From assembly GCF_022869785.1 (NCBI RefSeq), contig NZ_CP094997.1:1364001-1428000 (forward strand): a stretch of DNA of 64,000 nt, given 5' to 3'. Below, in pieces: positions 26,995 to 35,601 of this stretch. Source of the DNA: Dyadobacter chenwenxiniae. GTDB taxonomy: Bacteria; Bacteroidota; Bacteroidia; Cytophagales; Spirosomataceae. Under the pieces are notes generated by a model that was given only the letters and a program-made list of their open reading frames with translations, searched no databases and was not told where the DNA came from. The position numbers were made by a program, and so were the translations under genes. Each line of letters opens with the position of its first letter. Positions within the stretch are counted from its first letter, which is position 1.

Positions 26995-27050
26995 TTGCTT
27001 TTAACCATTTCACGTTTACTTTTGCGCCATAAATTATATTTAGTCTAAAT
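26995..27050 (+). promoter_or_regulatory. Promoter and palindromic operator of the second iron-type receptor
   Basis: TTG at 26995-26997 and TACTTTTG at 27017-27024 are spaced 19 bases apart, matching the Bacteroidota consensus. The perfect palindrome ATTTAG-T-CTAAAT at 27038-27050 covers the predicted start of transcription. Its right half recurs in the same place upstream of the siderophore receptor at 7995. A Fur-like iron repressor is the likely binder, by inference. Confidence 0.6.
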
Positions 27051-27101
27051 AGTGATATGGGCATTCTTTTACAGTAACTAAGCTGGGGTAAGTACAAAAA
27101 A

Positions 27102-27146
27102 GGCCGCACGGCGCCAACCGTACGGCCAAAACACGCAGGGCGTGTT
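27102..27146 (+). promoter_or_regulatory. Two tandem leader hairpins before the TonB receptor gene
   Basis: The arms GGCCGCACGG and CCGTACGGCC (9 of 10 pairs, loop CGCCAA) occupy 27102-27127. AACACGC and GCGTGTT (loop AGG) occupy 27130-27146. Both lie in the transcribed leader, 31 bases before the ATG. They could influence stability or translation; no known riboswitch pattern fits. Confidence 0.45.
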
Positions 27147-27176
27147 CACTTTTAAAGTCGTCAAAAATTAAAAGTA

Positions 27177-29546
27177 ATGCAAGTTATAAAAATCTTGATT
27201 ACAGGCATATTATGTGCCTGTTCCTGCGCGTCTTTTGCGCAAACGGCCAGCCTCAGCGGAACCGTCCGGTCGGATGACGGAGCGTTGCTGCCTGGCGCAT
27301 CCATCACCGTTTCGGGTGTAACCAAAGGAACATTCTCTGATGCCAAAGCGCGTTATGCGCTCGAAAACCTGCCCGCCGGGCCGTGTACAATCGTCATTTC
27401 ATTCCTGGGTTTCGAGCCTGAAACCAAAGAAATCACATTAAAAGCAGGCGAAAATGCGCAGGCCAATTTTCGTCTCAAAGCCATTTCACAAGAACTGGAA
27501 TCGGTGTCTGTGATAGGCCGTTCGGAGGCGAAGGAAGTGAACCGGCAGGCATATAACGTGACAGCCATTGATGCCAAAAAACTGCAAAATTCTACGCTGG
27601 ACCTATCGCATGCCCTGGACAGGGTTTCCGGCGTGCGGGTCAGGGAAAGTGGCGGCGTAGGCTCCAATATGAACTTTTCACTGAACGGTTTTACGGGTCG
27701 CCAGGTAAAGTTCTTTCTCGATGGCGTTCCTATGGACAATTTTGGTTCGTCTTTTCAGCTCAACAACATTCCGATTAATCTGGCCGAGCGGGTGGAGGTT
27801 TACAAAGGCGTGGTGCCGATCTGGCTCGGTTCGGATGCGCTCGGCGGCGCGGTGAACATTGTCACCGGCTCCCGGCGGAACAGCTATCTCGATGCTTCCT
27901 ATTCTTATGGTTCGTTCAACACGCACCGCACCGGGATTAATGCCGGTTTTACAGCGAAATCGGGCTTTACTTTTCAGGTGAATGCTTTCCAGAATTATTC
28001 GGATAACAATTACTGGATTAATGTGGACGTGGCCGACGTAAACACGGGCGAATATTTCCGCGACCAGCGCCTCCGCCGCTTTCATGACAATTATCACAAT
28101 GAAACCGTGATAGCCAATGTAGGCGTGGTAGGCAAAAAATTTGCAGATAAGCTCCTCTTTGGGATAACACTCGGACAGAACCGCGCAGAAATCCAGACTG
28201 GTGCGCGAATGGTGAGCGTGTTCGGACAATGGCACCGGAAGGGCAACATTGTGATGCCGAGTTTGAAATATCAAAAGAAGGATTTGTTTGTCAAAGGCTT
28301 GAACGTAAGCCTTTCGGCCAACTACAACCTGGGGCAGGAACAGAATGTGGACACGGTTTACCGTCGGTACAACTGGTTTCAGCAGTTCAAACAATATGAA
28401 GGTTTAGGCAGCGAGCGGGAACGCTCCCTTTACAAATTCAGGAATAACAATGGCCTGGTAACTGCCAATGTCACTTACCAGCTCGATGACAAGCATTCCA
28501 TCACGATCAACAACGTTTATAACACTTTTAACAGGAAAGGCCGCGACGAACTTTATCCCGACGCGGACCGCTATGAGCAGCCTCGCTATAACACCAAGAA
28601 TGTGCTCGGCTTGGGCTATAAATTTGATTATAGTGAGCGCTGGAACACGTCGGTTTTCCTGAAACAGTTTTCACAGTTTAACAAATATTCGGTCACTTAT
28701 AATCCGTCCGGCAATTTGGGTGATGTGGCTTACAGGGTTCAGAAAAACCGTTTTGATAAGTTCGGTTATGGTGTCGCTTCCACATTCTTTTTATTCAAAA
28801 ATTTCCAGTTAAAGGGTTCATATGAAAAAAGTTATCGTCTGCCCGAAACCGACGAACTCTACGGGGATTTGCTGAACCTCGAAGGCAACATTGACCTTGA
28901 TCCCGAAAGCAGCGACAACTACAATCTCGGTTTCAGTTACCAGACGCAGTTTAGCAAAATTCACCGGGTGAATGTGGATGCGAACGTGCTGTATAGGAAC
29001 GCGCAAGGCTTTATCCGGCCCAAACTGAATGCCAATCAGACCAAGCAGGTGATGGATAACCTGGCCGATGTGACCAATTTCGGTGTGGATGGAGAGGTGC
29101 GTTATTCTTTCAAACAACTTTTCATGGCCGGCGTCAACCTCACTTATCAGGACCTGCGCAACAACACGCGTTTCGAAGACGGCTACACCACTGAAAGCCC
29201 GCTTTACCGCGACCGCATCCCCAATATGCCGTTCCTGTTCGGCAATGCGGACGCCTCTGTTTTCCTTAAAGATTTTGGTGCGAAAGGAAACACATTGACC
29301 TTCGGCTACAACCTGCTTTATGTGCATGCTTACTATCTCTACTGGCCGAGTCTGGGCAGCGATAAATTGGACATCCCGCGCCAGCTGAGCCATGACGTGA
29401 ACATTGTATATGCCATGGCCAACGGGAAATACAATGTTTCCCTCGAATGCAAAAACCTGCTCGACGCCAGGCTTTACGATAATTTCAGCTTACAGAAACC
29501 AAGTCGCGGCTTCTACGTGAAGCTCCGCTATTTCATCAGTAAATAA
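27177..29546 (+). CDS. TonB-dependent receptor (iron/haem or siderophore type)
   Basis: A 789-residue receptor with a signal peptide (CACSCASFAQTA), a carboxypeptidase-regulatory-like domain at about 23-105, and a plug at about 115-240 (SHALDRVSGVRVRESGGVG, then AERVEVYKGVVPIWLGSDALGG). A barrel runs to the end, which lacks the usual terminal aromatic (ends LRYFISK). It heads a three-gene unit with a DUF4374 lipoprotein (33 bases later) and a PepSY membrane protein. This gene order in Bacteroidota is linked to iron acquisition. The ligand is not determined. Confidence 0.9.
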   Translation: MQVIKILITGILCACSCASFAQTASLSGTVRSDDGALLPGASITVSGVTKGTFSDAKARYALENLPAGPCTIVISFLGFEPETKEITLKAGENAQANFRLKAISQELESVSVIGRSEAKEVNRQAYNVTAIDAKKLQNSTLDLSHALDRVSGVRVRESGGVGSNMNFSLNGFTGRQVKFFLDGVPMDNFGSSFQLNNIPINLAERVEVYKGVVPIWLGSDALGGAVNIVTGSRRNSYLDASYSYGSFNTHRTGINAGFTAKSGFTFQVNAFQNYSDNNYWINVDVADVNTGEYFRDQRLRRFHDNYHNETVIANVGVVGKKFADKLLFGITLGQNRAEIQTGARMVSVFGQWHRKGNIVMPSLKYQKKDLFVKGLNVSLSANYNLGQEQNVDTVYRRYNWFQQFKQYEGLGSERERSLYKFRNNNGLVTANVTYQLDDKHSITINNVYNTFNRKGRDELYPDADRYEQPRYNTKNVLGLGYKFDYSERWNTSVFLKQFSQFNKYSVTYNPSGNLGDVAYRVQKNRFDKFGYGVASTFFLFKNFQLKGSYEKSYRLPETDELYGDLLNLEGNIDLDPESSDNYNLGFSYQTQFSKIHRVNVDANVLYRNAQGFIRPKLNANQTKQVMDNLADVTNFGVDGEVRYSFKQLFMAGVNLTYQDLRNNTRFEDGYTTESPLYRDRIPNMPFLFGNADASVFLKDFGAKGNTLTFGYNLLYVHAYYLYWPSLGSDKLDIPRQLSHDVNIVYAMANGKYNVSLECKNLLDARLYDNFSLQKPSRGFYVKLRYFISK

Positions 29547-29579
29547 TTTCCAGAACATATATTTTATTCCAATTCAAAA

Positions 29580-30827
29580 ATGAAAAGCGCAATAAAAAGC
29601 ATTACGCTGGGCCTTGGCTTCGGCATATTCCTGGCTGCCTGCACCAGTGACGACAGCAATGTAAACCCAACTCCGGGTGGGGGTGAAGGAGGCAAAACCA
29701 AATACGTGATCTCCGCACTGCCCGTGGGCTCAACTGGAATCGCAGACTATTTGCTGACGGCCGAAAGCCTTACCTCAGGAACGGTTTCAACCGTGGGAAA
29801 CGGCAAAGAACAGGACGGCACTTACCGTTATTATCTTACGCACAAAAACCGTTTTTTCAGTCTGCTTTATGGGCAGGGAAACCCGGGCGCGGTGACCACC
29901 TACAACCTGGACGGCAAAGGTGAGCTGAACAAAGTTTCTGATTTTCAAGCTGAAACGGTTCAGGTTTTTGCTCCGGTTGCGGATGATGTATTAACCATTA
30001 AAGTACCACGCACGGGCAACGAAAGCGCCTCTTTTTACCGCATCAACGCAGAGCAGTCCAAAATCGTGGGCGAAGCACAGGTTAACATAGTAAAACTGGC
30101 TGGGAACGGCGAACGCGCGCATTTTACCTGGGCTACGCAGGTTGGCGACAAGGTTTTTGCACCTTATATGAGCATCAAAGGCGTTGCTCCCGACGCATTC
30201 GGCACGAGCTATCCCGACAGTGCCTGGATCGCGGTGCTTTCTTATCCTTCTATGGCCGTTGAAAAGGTGATTAAGGACAACCGCATTGGTTTCATTGGCC
30301 GATATTTCAGCAATGGACTGGCTGTGGACGAGCTGGGCGATGTATATGCTTACTCGGCTTCGGTAGGAACCAATAATGGTAAAATCACCTCCACAAAACC
30401 TTCCGCGATCGTACGTATCAAAGCAGGAACGACTGAGTTTGACAAAAGCTATTTATTTAATGTCGAGCAGGCAGCGGGCGGTTATAACATCAGTTCACAG
30501 CTTTATGTAGGCAAAGGGAATTTCATTCTGACCATGACAAGTCCGGCTGAAAAAGGCGCTTATGCCGTTGGAAAACGCTTTGCAGCAGTGAATGTGTATG
30601 AAAAAACATTCAAGTGGATCGAAGGCATGCCGGATCCTGCGACCATTGCCAATGTGACCACCGCCAATTACACCGCCAAAGACGGCAAAGCCGGTTATAT
30701 CGGGATCACCCAGGCCGATGGCGCGAGCTATGTATATGAAGTTGACGCAGTTGCGGCAAAAGGGACGCGCGGCCTGAAAGTGGAAGGAGGCGTGATTACA
30801 GCCATTAACGTGCTGAATTACGAATAG
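29580..30827 (+). CDS. DUF4374 domain lipoprotein
   Basis: A 415-residue lipoprotein (lipobox FLAAC, Cys21) followed by a Gly/Pro-rich linker and a DUF4374 domain, predicted as a beta-propeller: YVISALPVGSTGIADYLLTA near the start, DELGDVYAYS in the middle. DUF4374 proteins are regularly encoded between a TonB receptor and a PepSY protein, as here. They probably sit on the outer membrane and help the receptor, but the mechanism is not known. Confidence 0.85.
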   Translation: MKSAIKSITLGLGFGIFLAACTSDDSNVNPTPGGGEGGKTKYVISALPVGSTGIADYLLTAESLTSGTVSTVGNGKEQDGTYRYYLTHKNRFFSLLYGQGNPGAVTTYNLDGKGELNKVSDFQAETVQVFAPVADDVLTIKVPRTGNESASFYRINAEQSKIVGEAQVNIVKLAGNGERAHFTWATQVGDKVFAPYMSIKGVAPDAFGTSYPDSAWIAVLSYPSMAVEKVIKDNRIGFIGRYFSNGLAVDELGDVYAYSASVGTNNGKITSTKPSAIVRIKAGTTEFDKSYLFNVEQAAGGYNISSQLYVGKGNFILTMTSPAEKGAYAVGKRFAAVNVYEKTFKWIEGMPDPATIANVTTANYTAKDGKAGYIGITQADGASYVYEVDAVAAKGTRGLKVEGGVITAINVLNYE

Positions 30828-30869
30828 AAATAAGATCAAGCTAATTACATTTTTAAACCAGGGCATCTC

Positions 30870-32123
30870 ATGTCTACTTTCAAAAAAATCAACAACTGGC
30901 TGCATCTCTGGCTCGGCCTGATCTCCGGGATCATCGTTTTCATCGTTTGCATAACCGGTTGCATCTGGGTCTTCAATGACGAGATCACCGCGATGCTGGA
31001 ACCGGAAACGCGCGTTGAAAAACAGGACAAAGCCGTGTTGATGCCGTCGCAGCTCATGAAGATCGGCGCTGAGAAACACCCTGGTTTGAAGATGTCCTAT
31101 GCCACTTACCAGCAGGGACGGGCGATTTACCTGGGCTTGGGCGAGCGTCGCGGTCCTAATGTGACGCTGCGGGTGGACCCGTACACCGGAACTGTGATCA
31201 GTGAAAAAGTACACAAAAAGGGCGAAACTGATTTTTTCCGCTGGGTGCTCAATGGTCACCGGTTTCTGTGGCTGCCGTTTGAAATAGGCCGGCCGATCGT
31301 GAATTACGGAACATTGGTTTTTGTCATTCTCCTGATCACAGGGCTTATCTGGTGGTATCCCAAAAAATGGACAAAAAGCACGCGGGATAAGAGTTTCAAA
31401 ATTAAATGGAACGGAACCTGGAAACGCGTGAACCTTGATTTGCACAATGTCCTGGGTTTTTATTCGCTGCTTTTCCTGCTCGCAATTGCGCTCACAGGAA
31501 TGGTTTATGGCATTAAATGGTATAGCAAAGGGCTTTATTGGGTTACCTCAGGCGGTCAGTCACTCGAAGGCCGCGACCGTACGAAGTCCGACTCTTTGAA
31601 TGCACATAAATTCTTCACACCCGAGCAAGCCATCGACAAAGCCTGGCTGACCACCATTGCAAAACATCCGGAATCCAGCGGTTTTTATTACAGTTTTCCC
31701 GACACCGCAAAAGCTTCGTCAGCGATTTTTGTGACGGTTTATCCCAGCACAGGCCAGTTTTACAACGCACTCAGCTACACGTTCGACCAGCATACAGCGA
31801 AGCAATTGCCGGCTAATGCGATTTACGGGACACCTTTTGAACAAGCAGGAGTCGGAGCAAAATTGCGTCGGATGAATTACGACATTCACGTTGGAAGCAT
31901 TCTTGGGTTTCCCGGAAAAGTGCTGGCGTTCCTGGCTTCCCTCATCGGCGCGTCGCTTCCGGTAACAGGGTTCATTGTCTGGTGGAACCGCAAGGGATTT
32001 GGCAATAGTAAAAAGAAGGGTAAAAAAGTGAAGACACCCGGTTCGAAAATGGATGAAAATGCACTGGCAGGAGCCGGGGCAGCTCCGGGAAATGCATTTA
32101 GACCAAAGAAAATAATGACTTAA
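30870..32123 (+). CDS. PepSY-associated transmembrane protein (possible ferric reductase-like partner)
   Basis: A 417-residue inner-membrane protein of the PepSY_TM family. It has an N-terminal helix (LHLWLGLISGIIVFIVCIT), a periplasmic PepSY region at about 70-120, further helices with HRFLWLP and HNVLGFYSLLFLLAIALTG, a second periplasmic part, and a last helix before a basic tail. Conserved His residues in the helices could hold haem, as proposed for PepSY proteins linked to siderophore iron release. It ends the iron-type operon, and a strong terminator follows at once. Confidence 0.85.
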   Translation: MSTFKKINNWLHLWLGLISGIIVFIVCITGCIWVFNDEITAMLEPETRVEKQDKAVLMPSQLMKIGAEKHPGLKMSYATYQQGRAIYLGLGERRGPNVTLRVDPYTGTVISEKVHKKGETDFFRWVLNGHRFLWLPFEIGRPIVNYGTLVFVILLITGLIWWYPKKWTKSTRDKSFKIKWNGTWKRVNLDLHNVLGFYSLLFLLAIALTGMVYGIKWYSKGLYWVTSGGQSLEGRDRTKSDSLNAHKFFTPEQAIDKAWLTTIAKHPESSGFYYSFPDTAKASSAIFVTVYPSTGQFYNALSYTFDQHTAKQLPANAIYGTPFEQAGVGAKLRRMNYDIHVGSILGFPGKVLAFLASLIGASLPVTGFIVWWNRKGFGNSKKKGKKVKTPGSKMDENALAGAGAAPGNAFRPKKIMT

Positions 32124-32160
32124 AGTCCTGGAAACCTATTCTGTTTCCAGGACTTTTTTT
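32124..32160 (+). terminator. Intrinsic terminator overlapping the end of the convergent sulfatase gene
   Basis: The perfect 12-base arms AGTCCTGGAAAC and GTTTCCAGGACT, with loop CTATTCT and seven Ts, end the TonB/DUF4374/PepSY operon. The loop contains the sulfatase stop codon (minus strand TAG at 32138-32136), and the right arm plus T tract encode its last residues KKVLETE. Confidence 0.92.
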
Positions 32161-33956
32161 GCTGCCCGCACATCGTAATCTGTATCTTTCGGATCGCCCG
32201 TGAGGAGTGCTTTTACGTTTTCAAATGCAGGCTGCGCTTTGGCTCCAATGTTTTCCAGGACATTCAATGCCTGCACACGTGCCATCCGGCTTTCGCTTTT
32301 TAATGCCTCGTTTAATGTTTGCACAGGCGCATCTGTGTCGCCCAATGCAAGCAATGCTTCGGCGGCCGCAATGCGTACAACCACTTCGGGGTCATTCAAC
32401 AACGGTTGTAATTTGGCTTTGGCCGGCATCGCATCATTTTTCAGGATGATTGTCCCGATCACCGCCCAATAACGTACAACAGCATCTTTGTCCCCGAGTC
32501 GTTTGACCAGTTCTTTAAGATGCGACTTGTCCCTCGATGACGCGATTTCTGCCGTTTCGATAATCTTATTCAGCTCATATTTTCCGCTTTTCGCATAATC
32601 GCGCAGGGGAGTGGTTTCAGCAATTTTACCCAATAATGGTTCGGGAATGAAGCCCACGTCCTGCGTTTCGATGAGCCAGTCGTGGTTTGCTTTTCTGAGT
32701 TTAAGCAGAACTTCCTTATGGCTGGGATCACCGGCGAGGTTATGAATGTTATGCGGGTCATTTTCAATGTCAAATAATTCCTCAGCCGGCTTTTCCTGCC
32801 AGAATTTCTTTTGGTCCTCATTTAGTCTTCCTGCCTTAAACTTAGCTTCCCACGATGCGATCGAAGGCGCTTTCCAGAGATATTCCAGATATTGGCCGTA
32901 GATGATATGGGGCAAATAGTTGCGGATATACCGGAATTTTTTATCCCTTACTGATCTCGAAAGGTCTGTGCGTTCGTCCATTCTGCCGCGGAAACCGTAA
33001 GCATAAGCACGTTCTTTCACCTCTCTTGCACCCAAAAAAGCTTTGCCCTGCATATGCGATGGGACTTCGAGCCCGGCCAGGCTGAGCACGGTAGGTGCGA
33101 AATCATTGAAAGTCACAATGCGATCGGTTTCAGTGCCCGGCGTATTCGGCGCCAAACGCGCGTATTTTTCGGGAAATCGAATGATCAGCGGCACGCGCAG
33201 GCCGGATTCGTAGAGAAAACGCTTGCTTCTTCCCAGGATCCCGCCGTTGTCACTGTAATAAAAAATGATCGTATTTTCTGCCTGTCCCTCGGCTTCCAGC
33301 TCCTTCAAGAGCGCCCCGACCTGCCGGTCCATTTCTTCTATTTTATCATAATACTGCGCCCAATCGTGCTTCATCTCAGGCGTTGCAGGATGGTAAGGCG
33401 GAAGGTTAACTTTTTCGGGATCGTGCTTTAATTTATTGGTCGGAATGGAAGTGTGAATGCTGCTTTCATGCGAAACGTTCAGGTTGAAAACGGCAAAGAA
33501 CGGCTGCCCCGGCTTGCGGTTTTTATAAGTTGCCTTTGCACTTGACTCATCCCAGGCTTCGGGTTGGTCAGTCGTATTGTAATCTTTTTTTGCATTATTG
33601 GTCGTATAGTATCCCGCCTCGCGGAGGTAGCGCGGGAAGAATTTTACATAATCGGGCACGGGATACGTGCTGCGCATATGTTCCGTGCCCATGGAAGGCG
33701 GATACATGCCCGTGACAAGCGTAAACCGCGAAGGCGCGCATACGGGAGCGGTTGCAAATGCATTTTTGTATAAAATTCCCTGTTTGGCAAATTTGTCGAG
33801 ATGCGGTGTTGTCGCAAATGTATCGCCATAGCAACCCAGGAACGGGCTGTTATCCTCGCTTACGATCCAGAGGATATTTGGTTTGTCCTTTTGCTGCGCA
33901 TGGATTTCGGGCAGCACGATGAAAAGGAGCAATAGGGAAAGGATATTTTTGATCAT
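32136..33956 (-). CDS. Sulfatase with C-terminal HEAT repeats
   Basis: A 606-residue exported enzyme (signal peptide ending EIHAQ). The sulfatase domain fills about residues 24-440, with the maturation motif CAPSR (Cys73) and the metal-site phrases IVSEDNSP and FYYSDNGG. The last 120 residues form alpha-helical HEAT-type repeats (VVRYWAVIGTIIL, VVRIAAAEALLALGD, MARVQALNVLENIG). This fusion is known in Bacteroidota and Planctomycetota sulfatases; the repeats probably bind a partner. The substrate, a sulfated glycan, is inferred. It is a single gene between the RND operon and the iron operon. Confidence 0.92.
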   Translation of the reverse strand: MIKNILSLLLLFIVLPEIHAQQKDKPNILWIVSEDNSPFLGCYGDTFATTPHLDKFAKQGILYKNAFATAPVCAPSRFTLVTGMYPPSMGTEHMRSTYPVPDYVKFFPRYLREAGYYTTNNAKKDYNTTDQPEAWDESSAKATYKNRKPGQPFFAVFNLNVSHESSIHTSIPTNKLKHDPEKVNLPPYHPATPEMKHDWAQYYDKIEEMDRQVGALLKELEAEGQAENTIIFYYSDNGGILGRSKRFLYESGLRVPLIIRFPEKYARLAPNTPGTETDRIVTFNDFAPTVLSLAGLEVPSHMQGKAFLGAREVKERAYAYGFRGRMDERTDLSRSVRDKKFRYIRNYLPHIIYGQYLEYLWKAPSIASWEAKFKAGRLNEDQKKFWQEKPAEELFDIENDPHNIHNLAGDPSHKEVLLKLRKANHDWLIETQDVGFIPEPLLGKIAETTPLRDYAKSGKYELNKIIETAEIASSRDKSHLKELVKRLGDKDAVVRYWAVIGTIILKNDAMPAKAKLQPLLNDPEVVVRIAAAEALLALGDTDAPVQTLNEALKSESRMARVQALNVLENIGAKAQPAFENVKALLTGDPKDTDYDVRAAKKVLETE

Positions 33957-34060
33957 AATTCTACTTAATTGATAGAGAAAGTAAAAATAGTAAAAAAAGG
34001 ATTTACCTGATCTTTAAAGATTATTGAGTAAGCTGAAAACAAAACCGGCAGCATGTAAAT

Positions 34061-34117
34061 GGTCGAGCCTCCGGCTCTTTTTTCATACATGTCGAAAAAA
34101 GAACCAGAGGCCCGACC
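34061..34117. repeat. Long imperfect inverted repeat, likely two-way terminator
   Basis: Two 24-base arms match at 21 positions around a nine-base loop. The left arm itself folds as GAGCC-TCC-GGCTC followed by six Ts. The right arm, read on the minus strand, folds weakly and is also followed by six Ts. It lies downstream of the RND operon and upstream of the sulfatase. A bidirectional terminator or a small palindromic repeat would both fit. Confidence 0.6.
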
Positions 34118-34158
34118 GATCTGATTACCGTGTGTTTTAATCCAGAGCAATTATTAAA

Positions 34159-35601
34159 TTAATTCCAACCCCCGCCAAGCGCACGATAAATATTCACCGT
34201 AGCATTCATCTGCTGCATTTTGGTTTCTATCAGGTCGAACCTGGATTCGAGGGCTTCGCGTTGCGTCAGTAACACTTCCATGTAATCGGCTCTGGCCGAG
34301 GTGAAAAGGCGGTTGGCAATGTTGGTGGACTCGGTTAGTGCTGCAACCTCGCGCGTTTTGGTGTCGAAGCTTTGTTGCAGGTTGTTAATGTTGGATAACT
34401 GATTCACAACCTCCATGTAAGCATTCAAAACCGTACGCTCGTAATTGTAAATTGCCTGGATCTGACGCGCGTTGGCACTTTTGTAAGTGGCCTGGATCGC
34501 GTTCTTGTTGATCAATGGTCCGGCCAGATCGGCTACCAATGTCGACATGAGCGATTTAGGCACATTACCCAGATAAATCGGGTTGAAAGCTTGCAAACCT
34601 ACCGCTGCATTCAAACCCAGCGATGGATAGAAGTTCGCTCTTGCAACCAAAACATCCAGTTTGGAAGCTTCCAGATCCTGCTCAGCTTGTCGTACGTCAG
34701 GACGGTTTTCCATCAATTGGGACGGTATGCCCGCATGGATGACGGACGGAAGCATATTTTCGAAATTCTGGCTGTTTCTCAAAACAGGCTGCGGATATCT
34801 TCCCAGCAGGAAGTTGATCCGGTTCTCCGTTTCAACAATCCGCTGACGGATTGCATACTGGCGATTTTGCGTATTCAGCACTTGTGCTTCAAACCTGCGA
34901 ACAGCCAGCTCCGTAACCCGCGTTGCTTCTTTTTGCATTTTCACGATTCGCAACGCATTGTTCTGAATCTCGATATTCTGATTCACAATATTCAGTTGCG
35001 TATCCAGCGCCAGAAGTTCGTAATAAGAATTGGCGATTTCTGAGACAATGTTTGTCATCATGAAATTTTTACCTTCCACCGAAGACAAATAACGGTTCAC
35101 GGCTGCCTTTTTCGCATTGCGCAGCTTGTGCCAGATATCTACTTCCCAGCGTGCATAAGCGGCTACTACGAAGTCGGGCAGGGGCTCGGGCGTTTCCCGA
35201 CCGGGCTTGATTTCGGTAGTGGCTTCGCTGGAACCAACCTGCGTATAACGGCCCGCTTTCTCAATGCCGGCGCCGCCTCTCAAACCTACGAAAGGGAGAT
35301 ATTCCCCTTTGCGGGCGCGGATCTCATTGCGGGAGATTTCGATTTCCTGCAAAGTAATGTTCAGCTCCTGGTTGTTATGCAAAGCGGTGTCTATCAATGC
35401 ATTCAATTGCGGATCGGTGAAGTAATCCTTCCATTTTAGCTTACCGACATTGCCGGTAGAGTCAGCTGCCTGACCATTGTAGGCAGCTGACAAGGTTTTA
35501 TTCGGTGACCGTTGCACCTGCGACGGAGCGTTGCATGCGGTATAGGTGAGGGCACTTAGGGCGATCCCTGCCCACGTCAATATTCTTTTATTGCTCATCA
35601 T
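34159..35601 (-). CDS. RND efflux outer-membrane factor (OprM/NodT-like)
   Basis: A 480-residue lipoprotein (LTYTAC near residue 23) with the two-repeat TolC fold: DTALHNNQELNITLQEIEI early and RPDVRQAEQDLEASKLDV in the second half. Long coiled helices carry the AAVNRYL and ESTNIANRLFTSARADYMEVL phrases of the family. It is the exit duct of a tripartite pump. Its start overlaps the end of the transporter gene by 14 bases, so translation is probably coupled. It is the last gene of the operon 39905 to 34159. Confidence 0.93.
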   Translation of the reverse strand: MMSNKRILTWAGIALSALTYTACNAPSQVQRSPNKTLSAAYNGQAADSTGNVGKLKWKDYFTDPQLNALIDTALHNNQELNITLQEIEISRNEIRARKGEYLPFVGLRGGAGIEKAGRYTQVGSSEATTEIKPGRETPEPLPDFVVAAYARWEVDIWHKLRNAKKAAVNRYLSSVEGKNFMMTNIVSEIANSYYELLALDTQLNIVNQNIEIQNNALRIVKMQKEATRVTELAVRRFEAQVLNTQNRQYAIRQRIVETENRINFLLGRYPQPVLRNSQNFENMLPSVIHAGIPSQLMENRPDVRQAEQDLEASKLDVLVARANFYPSLGLNAAVGLQAFNPIYLGNVPKSLMSTLVADLAGPLINKNAIQATYKSANARQIQAIYNYERTVLNAYMEVVNQLSNINNLQQSFDTKTREVAALTESTNIANRLFTSARADYMEVLLTQREALESRFDLIETKMQQMNATVNIYRALGGGWN

